Below are positions 1-11,234 of a stretch of DNA of 64,000 nucleotides, piece after piece. The stretch is from Gigaspora rosea. Taxonomy: Eukaryota; Glomeromycota; Glomeromycetes; Diversisporales; Gigasporaceae. Where the stretch lies: assembly GCA_003550325.1 (NCBI GenBank), contig QKWP01000616.1, positions 166,566 through 230,565 of the forward strand. The letters are read 5' to 3'. Position 1 is the first letter of the stretch. Every line of letters begins with the position of its first letter. Made by a program: the position numbers and the translations under genes. The notes under the pieces were generated by a model. It was not told where the DNA came from. It searched no databases and was given only the letters and a program-made list of their open reading frames with translations.

Positions 1-19
1 CTTTATTTATAACTCAAAT

Positions 20-180
20 TTTATTAGGATAACCCCTATTGCACTTCTAGCAAAAAATGACCCTCTCGCAATTTTATATTAATATTGGCCCTAATCCTAA
101 CTTTAACCTTACTTCAACATTAATACTGGCCTTATAGCTGTTACAGATAAGCTTGTAACAGGCTGTTACAAAAAGACCTT
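20..180. repeat. Dispersed repeat, copy A
   Basis: This AT-rich stretch is similar to 36100-36265: both carry a GGATAACCCC-like start, then AGCAAAAAATG, then a CTCTCGCAATTTTA block, then a run of CTAACC/CTAATCC hexamer-like units. The two copies lie in the same orientation. It is non-coding and its family is not recognised. Confidence 0.55.
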
Positions 181-371
181 TTCTTATTTATTTATTTAAA
201 TTTGCATATAAAAATGTTGAAATAAATAAAAAGAGAAAATCTGCTTTGGCAATATAAGAAAAAAAACTTTTTTAATTTGCCTTTAAAAAATTTTAAATAA
301 ATAAAATATTAGTTAAAAGAAAACTTGCTCGACAATAATTGCTTGATGCACAGTATTCTGATCCGAAATCA

Positions 372-655
372 TTGTAAGGCGAGACCAATTTAATTCGATG
401 ATTTACACTCAAAAGAGGGGAGAGAAAAAAAAAGAACGTATACATAATAAATTTTAATCAAATCGTTTCTCAATCAAATTATCGTTTGACTTTTACTCGT
501 CTTTTATGTTCATTTCTCTTCGGAACCTTATAATTTCTAATTTTAATTCCGCCTGTCTCCGGTCAAAACATATATGTATATCCCAAAAATTTTTTTTACT
601 AAGAGGGGGTGTCGAAAGGGAGGTAATGTAAACCGCCGAATTGAATTGGTCTTGC
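372..655. mobile_element. Inverted-repeat element, MITE-like
   Basis: The left arm (about 374-415, GAGACCAATTTAATTCG then TTTACA) is matched in reverse complement by the right arm (about 613-653, GAATTGAATTGGTCTTG), roughly 30 bp with about five mismatches. There is no coding capacity inside. This suggests an old non-autonomous DNA transposon. I could not define target duplications. Confidence 0.5.
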
Positions 656-2221
656 TGTCTGTCTGACTACCATTGTTTTTTTTTTTACTGGAGGTGCTTG
701 TGCTGTTATCAATTCGAAAATATGAGAAAAAATCTACGTGTTCTCAAGCTCCTTAATCGATAGGTCAAAAGTATCTGGAAATTAATTTTGCTTAACGGAA
801 AATATCATATTCGCAATTTGATAAAGTTTATTACGTAATTCAAATTTTTTTATTAGCTAAAAATATTAAGAGAGTTTGTCATTTCAATTTACAACCATCG
901 AATTTTTACCCCTGGTTAGGCAAAATTTCCAATTATTCGAGTATCCAAAGAGATCGCTCAACTAACTTTGTCATCTTGGCGTCAACGAATTACTATTTAT
1001 TCCTTACACTTAAAAGTTTTCATAGAAAATAAAAAAATATGAGGAACCCAGAAAAAAATTGCAGATGCCCATCATACTTAGACCTTACTATGCGATAACT
1101 AATTCAAATTTTCCGTCAATAATTTCTTCATTTTGTACAATAAACCCAATATCAACAAAGATATAAAACCATTATTGACTTTATTTTTTAATATTTGACG
1201 ATGATATTTGATAAATAAAAGTATAGCAAAAATTGCACAAGTACAAATTACGACCTTTATTTTAATTGATTATATTTAATGAGCATCGTTACGATCATTG
1301 GTTAAAAATAATGCTTGAGAAAACTTCATATTCTGGTTGTTAGCAATTTTATATAAATATAATTATAGCTGAGTATTTGGCTTAATCACATCGAGTATGA
1401 TGTTTGAGAACGCCCTTAGTAGTATATTTCGAGAAGGTACTCAGTAAATAAATTTTAATATGCTATTCAAGTAAATCGACATACTCAATAATGTATGATA
1501 TCATTGTTTCTTTACAAGTAGATCTCATTTAAATTCCGTTCAAATTATTAACCTGCTGATATTTTTCGACAGGCTCACGAATTTTCTGGCATAAACATTA
1601 AATATAAATAGCATCGTAAAGAGATAATATTTATTCTTTGAAAGTTTATGTTGGTATTTTTTAAAATATAATATAAGATATTTACTATTTCATTATAATT
1701 AAATATGCTAATAAGTATAGTGATAACTTCTAATTTTACGTTCTTAAATCAGCTCAAAAGAAAAAATTGTAAGTAAGGAGACGGATATTGGCAATTTATG
1801 ATCATGATTTACAAGTCATAATTTTCGAGTTTTGAATAAACATAACACACAACAATAACAAGATAAATCTATACGTATAAGTGTTTTCAGGATAAGTATT
1901 CAACTAAACCCCAAACTTTAGCATCATTCACGTCACTAAATGGATTAAAAACATGATAAAATAATTCCGACGCATGAAATTTATGTGTTTATTATAACTA
2001 GGGCATCAGTATTTTCCTCTTAATTTGGAATTGTCAATCATTTCAACCGTGCTAACCGCACGAGTTGATTTAAACTGCATGTCAATTACTTATCTGAATT
2101 CTCTTAAATTAATTATTTAGAGTTAATAATTAGCAAATCTCCAAATAATTGGTAGTTGATTTAGATGCATAACTAATAAACTGATCTGTATAAATTTTTT
2201 TAGAATAATCATTTACATTGC
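656..2221. other. Intergenic, nothing recognised
   Basis: AT-rich sequence without a credible open reading frame, RNA gene or repeat structure that I could identify. Confidence 0.5.
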
Positions 2222-2332
2222 TCATCATTTGCTTCACTACTTTGCCAGATTCAAAAATTTTGAATAAAATTTTTTCATTATTTGCTTCAACATTTTGTTA
2301 GATTCGGAAATTTTGGACATTTTATTAAATTA
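2222..2332. repeat. Short tandem duplication, about 53-bp unit
   Basis: Two adjacent diverged copies of a unit carrying ATTTGCTTCA, then an AGATTC block and AAATTTTG. It lies directly downstream (minus-strand sense) of the kinase relic. Confidence 0.5.
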
Positions 2333-2334
2333 AT

Positions 2335-3510
2335 ACATATTTTCTCTACCGATGGACGCTCTTTGGGTCCGTTTTCCAACATTGTTTCATAAGATTAATA
2401 TGGCATGACCTAGGATCTTCAAATATTGGCAGCCTTAATCCATCGAGAATTTGAAGCTATAAATTCTCTTTTTCGTGATAAACTGCCGTTGTTTTTACCG
2501 GTACTCCAAATAAAATTTCCTACATGATTATGTCAGATATTATGGTATTGTTGGTTACCGGTATTCAAAACTTTCGGAGTATCTAAGGTAATATCCCATA
2601 AACTCCATCAAGTCACTTCTACTTGTTGATACTGAAAGTCCTAAATCTACAAGAAACACATTTTTAAAGGTGGCTTGCAGAATATTACCGCTGTGTAAGT
2701 CTCGATGACTGATATTTTGTGAATGAATTGCTTGAAGATCTGAAGCAATGCAATGCAAGAATGACAATTTATCTTTCCATTCCGTTGATGATATATCATG
2801 AAGGTTTTCTCGTAAAGAGCCCATTGCCGCATACTCTAAAACAATAATATAGTTTTTAGAATCATTATGTTTAGATATTCTATGACACTTGAGAATGATG
2901 GCATGTTATAACGATCTCACAATACAGTTTAAGTAAGAATGCAACAATATCTTTGCAAAAAACTATTAAATCTTCACCTCTTCTAAAAATTTATCTGGAC
3001 AATCCTTTGATTCATGTATTAATTTAAGCCTTAGAAATACTTAGTAATTTCACTATCGGATTTAAAGTATATCCAGAACGATACAGTGTTGCAAATTCTC
3101 CCTTTCTTAGCTCTTTAATGGTTTCAAATTCCTCACAAGAAATCCACAATAGTGGGTATTTTTTTTTTTTTTTATTTTTTTTATTTATTTATTTATTTAT
3201 TAATGTCAAGTACAGAAATAGGATAGTAAGTTACAATTATATCAGGATGATATATAAAGAAATACTATTTAAAATTTCTAACTAATCATCTAATAATCTA
3301 TGCAATAGGGCAAGCCTATCACTTACAGTCAGGGCTAACCATTAGACCGCTACAGAAAGAAGATGTGACATTTCACCTCATACTTTTCTATTTTAAACTA
3401 AAAGTTAAATTTTAGTTTAAGAAGGCTAGAGGAAACCAAATTAGTGGGTATTTGTTTTCAAGTATTTCTTCTTTTTATTTGTTATCAATATTAGAATATT
3501 ATGCATTAAT
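2335..3510 (-). pseudogene. Protein kinase relic split by a SINE
   Basis: Minus-strand frames carry the signature blocks of a protein kinase like the expanded Rhizophagus TKL-type family. An N-terminal lead with WISCEEF and a degenerate glycine loop (LRKGEFATLYRSG) lies near 3065-3150. The catalytic loop HRDLHSGNIL, followed by VDLGLS in the DFG position, lies near 2635-2710. A C-lobe block like MKQCWKTDPK lies near 2345-2400. The longest open piece is 2555-2824. The blocks fall in different frames with stops between them, so the gene is dead. A 280-bp SINE with a 12-bp target duplication sits in the N-terminal part. The DLG in place of DFG is also found in some active kinases, so it is not itself proof of decay. 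Confidence 0.75.
3162..3441 (-). mobile_element. tRNA-derived SINE with poly(A) tail and 12-bp TSD
   Basis: Read on the minus strand, the element starts at 3441, carries a tRNA-like head containing GCGGTCTAATGGTTAGCCC (a box A-like D-arm) and a possible anticodon stem-loop, and ends in an A-rich tail (T-rich at 3162-3205 on the plus strand). It is flanked by perfect 12-bp direct repeats, TAGTGGGTATTT, at 3150-3161 and 3442-3453, the hallmark of LINE-mediated insertion. A good box B was not found, so the tRNA parent is uncertain. It interrupts the kinase relic. Confidence 0.7.
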
Positions 3511-3629
3511 TCATTTGAGACTAAGAAAATTTTGGTAAATTAATTTGTTGAATTAATGAATGATGGAAGCTTTCTCGTTCCCTATTGATTTCATAAGTTC
3601 ATTAATAACGAATTGAAATTGATAATAAC

Positions 3630-4425
3630 AAAATTTAATATTTTATACCAACAAATTCGACCGTTGTAAATCTATAGTTGCTTCAAATTCATTCCTATAA
3701 CAATAATCAAGTTGATCCATTCCATAAACATAACCCAGCCATCGCATGTCCACTAGCGAATCCCAATTCTGCAGTTTTTTGAAAATAGATGAATGCCTTG
3801 TGTTCATCTTTTTCAACCACAACTCCATCAAAATAGCAAACATCAAAATTATATATTCCTTGAACATTAACCATCACTGCTGTTTTCTGATAATAAGCGA
3901 ATGCCTTATACTGTATTCATCCAAATCCATCAAAATAACAATAGCCAAGATTGTTTATTCCATGAGCGTTACACACCTCTGCAGATTTTGTAAATAGATT
4001 ATTCCCTTAATTCATCCTTATTAACTCTAATTCCATTACGATAACAATACCAAAATTGTTTGTTTCATTTGCATCACCATTTCTGTTGTTTTTTGATAAT
4101 AAGCGAATGCTTTGTTTATATCTCTTTCAACTCCAATTCCAAGACGATAACAATGGCCAAGATTGTTTACTGTATTAGCATCACCCATCATTGCTGTTTT
4201 CTGATAATAAGCTAATGCCTTAAATTCATCTCTTTCTTCCAAACTCCATAAAGATAACAACGAGCAAGGTTGTTCATTCTAAAAGCATAATCAATCTTTG
4301 CTAATTTTTGATAACAAAATGAATGCTTTATTATATGTTATATTTCCATTATTAGCGTCATCATTCATACTATTATCATCAAATTGTTCATAAACTTTAC
4401 GCATTATGTTCTCAGTCTAACATAC
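3630..4425 (-). pseudogene. Sel1-like repeat protein relic
   Basis: Minus-strand frames show repeated Sel1/TPR-like units with the typical pattern of LGHCYRLGIGVERDINKAF followed by YYQKTAMMGDANTVNNLG. Open pieces lie at 4036-4260 and 3643-3867, separated by stops and frame changes. A possible start MRKVYEQFDD lies near 4405. Sel1 repeats are alpha-helical hairpins used as scaffolds for protein contacts. In Rhizophagus they often follow a kinase domain in one protein. Here they lie upstream of the kinase relic on the same strand, so this may be a separate gene or a rearranged one. Confidence 0.7.
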
Positions 4426-4810
4426 ATAATCAATCCATTTTAAAAAAAAAACATGATTAGATAAGAAAAACCCTCTTAATAAAATTATCGTCCGTCACGA
4501 GTGTCCTGTTCATTTTTACAAATCATTTTATTCATTGATGAGAAAATGATGAAATTATTACAGACTGTGAGAATATTGATACGACATATCGAATCATGTA
4601 CTGTGAGTGTTTAATCGTTTGTTTGGTAAGCATGAGTATGGGTAAGCATGAGTGTGTAATTGAAGTTTAACTTTTAAAGTATATGTTCATGAATATTTAA
4701 TGAGAAAAAAAAAAAAATTCAATTGCGCTTTTCCATTTTTGAATTGATATATCCAAAAACCGTAATTAGAACGTAAAACAAGACGAAAAGAAAAGCATCG
4801 CATTACACAT

Positions 4811-5243
4811 TGTAACGAATAATTTTTTTCTCTGTCTCACACTTCCGTATTTGTATAATTCTTTCCTTTTCATAACTGTATCGCCATAGCCATGTTAATC
4901 TTACCTTTCTAGTATTAGGCGTTATTATGTATTTTTAGTGGTTTCCAGTGGCTTAATTATATGGACGTTACTCAAGGAGCGTAAATGTAGCAGTGACTAA
5001 GTAAACGTAGTCATCACTAAGTAAACGTAGCAGTGGTTGCGTAGATGTGGCTTTTGGAGTGTAATCTTACCTGAGATTTAGAATGTATAAAGGGTTGCTC
5101 TCAACCTTGGTTTACGGTATCAAATGTATCTAATGTATGCTCTCCAAAATCATCCTTAAATAAATATACATTCTTTTTATTAATATCCTACTCGTATCCC
5201 ATTATCCCATGAAAGTACAAAGCTCTCCTATACGATTGTTACA
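4811..5243. mobile_element. Solo LTR (fossil LTR retroelement)
   Basis: The 433-bp block begins TGTAAC and ends GTTACA, the inverted termini expected of an LTR, and is flanked by ACAT on both sides (4807-4810 and 5244-5247). Inside are a TATAAAGG box near 5088, an AATAAA near 5159 and short internal repeats of GTAAACGTAG/GTAGCAGTG near 4980-5050. No internal coding region adjoins it, so it looks like the product of LTR-LTR recombination. The family is probably Ty3/gypsy-like but this is not proven. Confidence 0.65.
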
Positions 5244-5249
5244 ACATTA

Positions 5250-6700
5250 ACCGTTGGGCATGCCGGCATGTTATTTTAGGCGGAGTTAATTTAAAATGAG
5301 GTAATTGAGAACTTTTTTGCCATGTGTCGAGTGTTATATATGTATTATATGTAACAAACATCACGTGCACTGATAGTATATGAATATATTAGCCTTATGC
5401 GTTGACGAAGCCACGCTAGGGTTATTATCACGAGGATAACCAGATTTGTGGCTTATATGAAAAGATAATAATATTGCATGTGATTGTATGCGATAGAGAT
5501 TATAGATATGCATCGACAGAGATTATAAAATACATGTGAAAGTAAATGGTGAATCTCTGTGTTTTCTTATTTCACTTGTCTTGTTCACTTGTTCACTTCG
5601 TCCGCTCTTACTCATTCGTTGCACCTAGCACCTCACTCGTTGTCATGCGTAGAGAGTTAAATGTGCTGCACCATAACGTGTGCTCGAAATTGCTACTTTA
5701 TTATTAAAGTAGAATACGCCAGCCATAGCGTGGAGCCGTACTTTCGATCCTCATATATGCTTCGTCACGTGAGTATATCCACGTGCACATAAAATCGTTA
5801 TGAGCACAGTATGAATAACAGAAGAGAAAGTGATGAAGTGGTGCACTACTCCCATCATGTACTTCATAATATTTAAACTTTATCACGTTTGATAAATAAA
5901 TCCAAGCGAGAATAATGGCTGTATCTAAAAACTGTAGAAAGGAAGAATCACCCTATCCTATGCAAGTTCATTCATGGATTAATAATCAAACTTTCCGTTT
6001 CACAATTCTGCAGTTCTCTGGTAGTATTTAAAAGCTTTGAGTAAGTCCTTTTTCTCTTCAATAATGGCAGCATACTATTAGTTCGTAGAGCTCTTTTTTT
6101 GTGATTGTATTTAGTAAAATTTATCTTTCTAAGCAAACTTTCATTATACAAAAGATGACAATCCGCTTACCTATGATCTGTTGTTTAATAGGTTGAATTT
6201 TAGTCTAATGACAAATAGCCACCTTTCAGAATTACAACGCTGATACATGAAATTGCATAGCAAAATTACCAAGAACCAAGAAAATGCAACTAAACTTTAT
6301 AATATTTAATATGTTTTCAACATGGTATAGGGATTACATAGGACAAGCTTGCAGCATTTTAATACATTCAAAGTACAGCAATAATTGATCATGAGATCAC
6401 AAAATGTTCTAAATTTGTATTGCTATCATAATGACGTCGATATTAACTAAAGTGATTATAAACCCTTTAAACACTATCAAAAATTAGCTAACATGATAAT
6501 TATAATGAAAAATTCAAACTGATTATAGTATTATTAGTTATGAAGATAAACATCAAATATTTTATATGTGGAGTGTTATATCTTAAAACAGCTCATTTTA
6601 TAATTTTTAAAAATTATTTTATTTTGAATAGATATCTATTTAATAAAAAGTGTCATAAGTAATAAGAGCTAATTGTATAGAAAATAGATCCACAAACTAA
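5250..6700. other. Non-coding region with one strong hairpin
   Basis: No credible gene. A nested inverted repeat at about 5410-5455 pairs AGCCAC with GTGGCT and GGGTTAT with GATAACC, giving a structured hairpin. CATGCCGGCATG near 5260 is a short perfect palindrome. Confidence 0.45.
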
Positions 6701-8450
6701 ATTTTAAATAAAAAGCTTATATAAAAAATAAACTTTTTGAATATATAATACCATATAAAATAAAACAGGTTCAAGTAAGAAGTTCCTGTGTCTATTAAAA
6801 TTCAAAAAGCATAAAAAAATTTATAGAAATGCAACTAGTTTATCATATTAGTTATATATTAGTTGATGTAATTCTGTAGCAATACAAATATATAAAGAAA
6901 TTAAAGAATATAATATACATGCTAATTGATTTGCTAATTACTGATACCCAGTCAATCTTGATCAGAATAGATCTGATTTGAGTTTATGACAAAAAATTAC
7001 TATTACCCAGACTTTATGTGCAAAATAAAAAAACCTTATTTTTAAAGATACAGAAAAGCTAGTTCTGTAAACTTAAAAATAGTAAAACAATTACCAACTA
7101 GTTTCTCATATTAATTATATATTAGATAATGCAATTCTATAATAATACAAATAAGCAAATCTAAAAACATAGTACATGTATTTAAAGATTTACTAATTGC
7201 TAATATTCATAAATTATTTAGAGAAAGCATTGCTATTCTCCTTAACTAATTGGTATAGCCAATTCAGGGTTCATAACAAAAGGTTACTATTCCTAAGGTT
7301 TCATATATAGAATTAAAGAAATCTTTATTTTTCAAAATACAGAAAATGCCAATTTTTAAGTTTAAAAATGGCTATTATGACTTTGTTTAAGAAATATAAA
7401 TTTTTTATATTATAGGTAGCTATATTATAGGCAGCTAGAAGTATATTATAGTTCTTTTAATATATACCAGGAAGGTTGAAAATCTAAATAGTATAACTAA
7501 TAAATTGCTTGTCTGCAAGTTGTCTGTATCTATTAATATTCAAAAAAAAGTATCAAAAAAATTTCATATATCTGAATACTGATAATTAAAATTTCATCTA
7601 GTTTCTCATATTAGTTATGTATTAGATAATGTAATTCTGTAGCAATAAAAAGAAATAAACAAATTCAAGAATATAATGTACAGCTTATAGATTTGCTAAT
7701 TACCAATACCCTTGAAGTATTTAAAAAATGTTGGCATTCTTCTCAATCTTGATTAGAATAGATCTGTTTAAAGTTTATGACAAAAGATACTATTACCCAG
7801 ATTTCATGCGCAGAATAAAGAAAGCCTAATATATAAAAATGAAGAAAAGCTAGTTCTATAAGCTTAAAAATAGCAGAACAAGATCTTGGTCAGAAATATA
7901 AAACATTTCTTATTATACAGTAGCTAAAAGTAGATTGCCTTTTGTCTACAAGTTGTCTATGTACATAATATTCAACAAAGTAGAATCCAAAAATTATATA
8001 TCTTGATACCAATAATTAGAATTGCCAACTGGTTTCTTATATTAGTAATGTATTAGATGATGCAGTTCTGTAGCAATGCAAGAAAACAAGCAATCCAAAA
8101 CGAGAATGCACATGCATACCTATAGAATGCTAGTAACAAATACCCTTGAATTATTTAGATAAAGTGTTGGTATTCTTCTTGACTTTGAACAAAAAGATTT
8201 GATTCAGGGTTCACAACAAAAAGTTACTATTACCCAGATTTCATGTGTAGAATTAAAAAACCCTTATTAAGAAAAAGCAAATTCTGTGAGCTTAAAAATG
8301 GCAGAACAAGAAGAATACAATTTTTCTTATTCTATGCAGCAGCTGGAAGTAGATTGTGGTTCTATACAAATGATGAGTCACAAGCCTCATCAAATTGCTT
8401 AGCTCCACTTTCAAATGAGTTTGATATAATTAGATTACTCAAATAATCAA
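6700..8450. repeat. Decayed tandem array, four or more units of about 430-500 bp
   Basis: A block with CTAGTTTCTCATATTAGTTAT, then AATTCTGTAGCAAT, then GTTACTATTACCCAGATTTCAT, then AGCTTAAAAATGGCAGAACAAG recurs at about 6830, 7091, 7591 and 8025. The first unit is shortened. Copies differ by perhaps 20-25 percent. Open frames within it, such as 8243-8446, look incidental. The parent sequence is not recognised. Confidence 0.7.
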
Positions 8451-9020
8451 AACATTGCAAAAAATAAAATTCATTAGCCTCAGCTTTCCTTAAAAATTTA
8501 CAAATAAAAGATTTACTTTTCTTTTTTCTATTACTATGCCATTTTAATATTTATCAATTGGTTCATTTCACCCGCAACTTATTTGATTGATATCACAACT
8601 TGCTAATAATATATATCCACAACTAATCAAATGCTCATCCTAAACTTATTGATATACCAGATAAAGAGCTGTTGACGAAGTAAGTTGCACCACTAGTTTT
8701 TATGTCTATTTTTTGCTAGCGTTTCGAATATCAATTTAGCTAGCTCATTTTCTCATTGTTATACTCAACTGTTAACAGTTGCATATCCATAATCCGTATC
8801 CATTTTGCTCGTTTTGATCTGATCAAACTGGAATTGACAAAATTTGATCGATTTTCCAAGCACATGATGAACTCGAAAAGCCAAAATTTTAATTACATTA
8901 AAGTTTGCATTCTTGTAATTTATAAAATAATTCATATGAAACAACAATAATAATACAGTAACCTTCCAAGCCATATTTTAATCCTCCATCATGATTATAA
9001 ATCATATGCACCCTCTAACC
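8451..9020. other. Intergenic, nothing recognised
   Basis: AT-rich; two open frames overlap on opposite strands at 8756-8974 without any family signal, and I do not regard them as genes. Confidence 0.45.
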
Positions 9021-9031
9021 TAATATTAATA

Positions 9032-9412
9032 CTAAATAAGATGAATATAATAGTATTTCAATTTATCATTTACTACTCTTCGCTTTGGTACAACAATTCT
9101 ATAAGGCAGACAATTTTCGACCCATCCATTACTGCGGCATACGTTGTAGGTTGCGGAATATGGTTATAGTTTTGCTCATGGTCAATATTAATTTCATTCT
9201 CTAACTGATTTTATTGGTAAGTTGAATGTAAGGCATATGTTACTGTAAAAAAAAAAAAAGATAATTTGAGAATATCAATGCTTACTCTTTCGATAATAAT
9301 TGTGCTGAAATTTAATCTTTGAAGGTCCGAGGAATCATCAATTTTTAATCTCCATACTACATCATATGTGTCAGGTGGAACAGATTTTAAAGTCAATGAA
9401 ACCTTTGGAAAA

Positions 9413-9449
<37 letters not shown>

Positions 9450-9720
9450 CGACTATAATTGCTTTGTCACAAGTTAGGACATTCGTCAAACAACCAAACA
9501 TATTCTAAATGAATAATTCCTCCAAATTCGCTGTTCATAAGTAATACACGTAAGAGAATATACTGAAGGAAATTTAAAGATTGTTAATTAAGACTTACTT
9601 ACCTTTGCGCCAGTGATGATCATTTTCTCCTCCATCCTGACATCCAATCTGATAACGCCTCGTTCTTCGGCAAAAAATTTGTACAAAAGATTTATACCAA
9701 ATATCAAACGATTTAGAACC
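9032..9720 (-). CDS. Probable multi-exon PP2-like domain gene (partial model)
   Basis: Three minus-strand coding-like exons can be seen. The upstream one (about 9720-9602) ends at a GTAAGT donor. A middle one, from about 9410 to 9286, encodes SLTLKSVPPDTYDVVWRLKI and ends at GTAAGC. A last one ends at a TAG at 9032-9034 and encodes GWVENCLPYRIVVPKRR. Another open piece near 9481-9525 encodes FGGIIHLEYVWLFDECP. The middle exon resembles the phloem-protein-2 (PP2)-type beta-sandwich motif (PGTY.V.WRL), a carbohydrate-binding fold known from plant lectins. A 31-nt T tract at 9415-9445 falls in an intron. Exon joining is incomplete, the start is not found, and the family call is tentative. Confidence 0.4.
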
Positions 9721-9769
9721 AAAATAAAAATAACAAACTTTTAAAAAAAATTTTTCTCTACCAAGTTAG

Positions 9770-10000
9770 AAATAATAGTACTCGTGTTGTTTAGTCACTC
9801 AGAAATGCAACTTGCAGGAAATTGACTAGTAAAATTTTGTTGTCAAACGTAATCGTCTTGGGTAAGTAGCTTTATTTATTTGTTATAAAGAATAATAGTA
9901 CTCGTGTTGTTTAGTCACTCAAAATGCAACTTGCAGGAAATTGGCTAGTACAATATTTGTTGTCAAACGTAATCGTCTTGGGTAGGTAGCTTTATTTATT
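9770..10000. repeat. Recent 120-bp tandem duplication
   Basis: Units 9770-9889 and 9890-10000 align with a period of exactly 120 bp (for example AATAATAGTACTCGTGTTG at both starts and TGTCAAACGTAATCGTCTTG at 9841 and 9961). The few differences imply a young duplication. Confidence 0.85.
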
Positions 10001-10699
10001 ATCTAGACAATATTATGAAGTTTTTTTTTTGTTATCTTAAAGTGGTATCGTTCTTTTATGGGCATTCATACATCCATGCATATAAAATTCCTATCACTAG
10101 CTAACTAATAGAAAATTTTAGCTGATTGATTTTCCATATGGAGGTCGACTAAAGCGGAACTAACTAAATTTACATTTTTTTTTTTTTTTTTTGACAAATT
10201 TAGAGTTACGGTATTTTGCGAAATATATCCTTTAACGTAATACACAACTTCATTTTTTAGTAATTTCTGTTAAATATTCAGTATAATCAGATATTGCACA
10301 TGATTTGACTATTAATAATGGTATTTCATTTCCAGTGCCTCCAATAGTATGATAATCGGGTATAACCAAATATTTTCCACTAAGTTTTTATTTCGCAAAA
10401 TACGTTACATACGTATGCACGCCTAGAAAAACAAAGTATGCAATCTTTTTCAAATTTGGAATTTTTTGAAAACATTCTGGGGCGATAATTTTCTGCGGCA
10501 ATAAATTTACAGAATTTCCATACACATAAGTTGGCATTTATGTAATAAATAGTTAAAGATTTCGTTCTTCTTTTTCATAACTACTGTATAATAACCAAAG
10601 TATAATCTACATGCAATTGACGATCATTATATTAAATTTTGCCTATAGACTTGATTGGTCAATGATCATTGTTTTAAAATCAACATGAATTAATCATGT

Positions 10700-10802
10700 T
10701 TTTGGTCAAAATCCCAACAATTTTTGGTCAGGGCTAGTTTTTTTCAGGATTTCACCCCCAGCCCTATCTGCTGGGAGTCTTATTGTCGGGATTTTGGCCT
10801 AA
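10700..10802. repeat. Short inverted repeat (hairpin)
   Basis: GGTCAAAATCCCAACAA at the left is matched in reverse complement by TTGTCGGGATTTTGGCC at the right, with two mismatches in 17, and an inner GTCAGGGCT/CAGCCC pair. Possibly a tiny foldback element. Confidence 0.5.
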
Positions 10803-10878
10803 GCCCGAATTAGTAAGTCATATGAATAATGTGAATCCTCAAGAATTCTGAGCCACCTGCATTTGCATCCTGTTTCAG

Positions 10879-11123
10879 TGATTTCCTGCATTCCGTAAAA
10901 TGCAGCATTGTTAAAAATCCTATGATTGCTAAATAATAATAATTACAAACATATATATAAAAAAATCATCCAATCTAATTTCGGACTTTTATTTTTATAA
11001 GATCAAAATTAAGATTCGAGATTAGATTTGATAATTTTTTTTTTTTTTATATTGTTTTATTTATCATCATTTAGCCAATAATAGGATTTTTAAACATGCT
11101 ATGCTGTAAAACGCAGAAAGTCA
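10879..11123. mobile_element. Foldback MITE with arms of about 110 bp
   Basis: The left arm (10879-10988, TGATTTCCTGC then ATGCAGCATTG then AAAATCCTA) and the right arm (about 11010-11123, TAGGATTTTTAAACATGCTA then GCAGAAAGTCA) are reverse complements along almost their whole length. There is no coding capacity. It ends about 110 bp before the F-box gene start. Target duplications are not clear, so the superfamily is unknown. Confidence 0.7.
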
Positions 11124-11172
11124 TTGTCCCTTGGGCAACGTTTCACAACTTTGATGCCAGAGATCAGTAAGG

Positions 11173-11180
11173 TATAAATA
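11173..11180 (+). promoter_or_regulatory. TATA box of the F-box/LRR gene
   Basis: TATAAATA lies 55 bp upstream of the ATG at 11235, just beyond the foldback MITE, at a plausible distance for a core promoter with a very short leader. Confidence 0.4.
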
Positions 11181-11234
11181 CGTATAGACGTACGAACTGA
11201 TACAAAAATTTTTAAAATTTTAGTAATTTTCAAT

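Noticed and set aside
3345-3380. A functional tRNA gene at the head of the SINE
   Set aside because: Only a box A-like D-arm and a loose anticodon arm are visible; there is no good T-arm or acceptor stem.
5333-5800. A second LTR starting TGTTATATATG next to the solo LTR
   Set aside because: No matching terminus or target duplication could be found.
9211-9501. Minus-strand 96-codon frame with a lysine run
   Set aside because: The lysine run is an intronic poly(A) tract on that strand; the frame merges a real exon with intron sequence, so only the exon part was kept in the PP2-like model.
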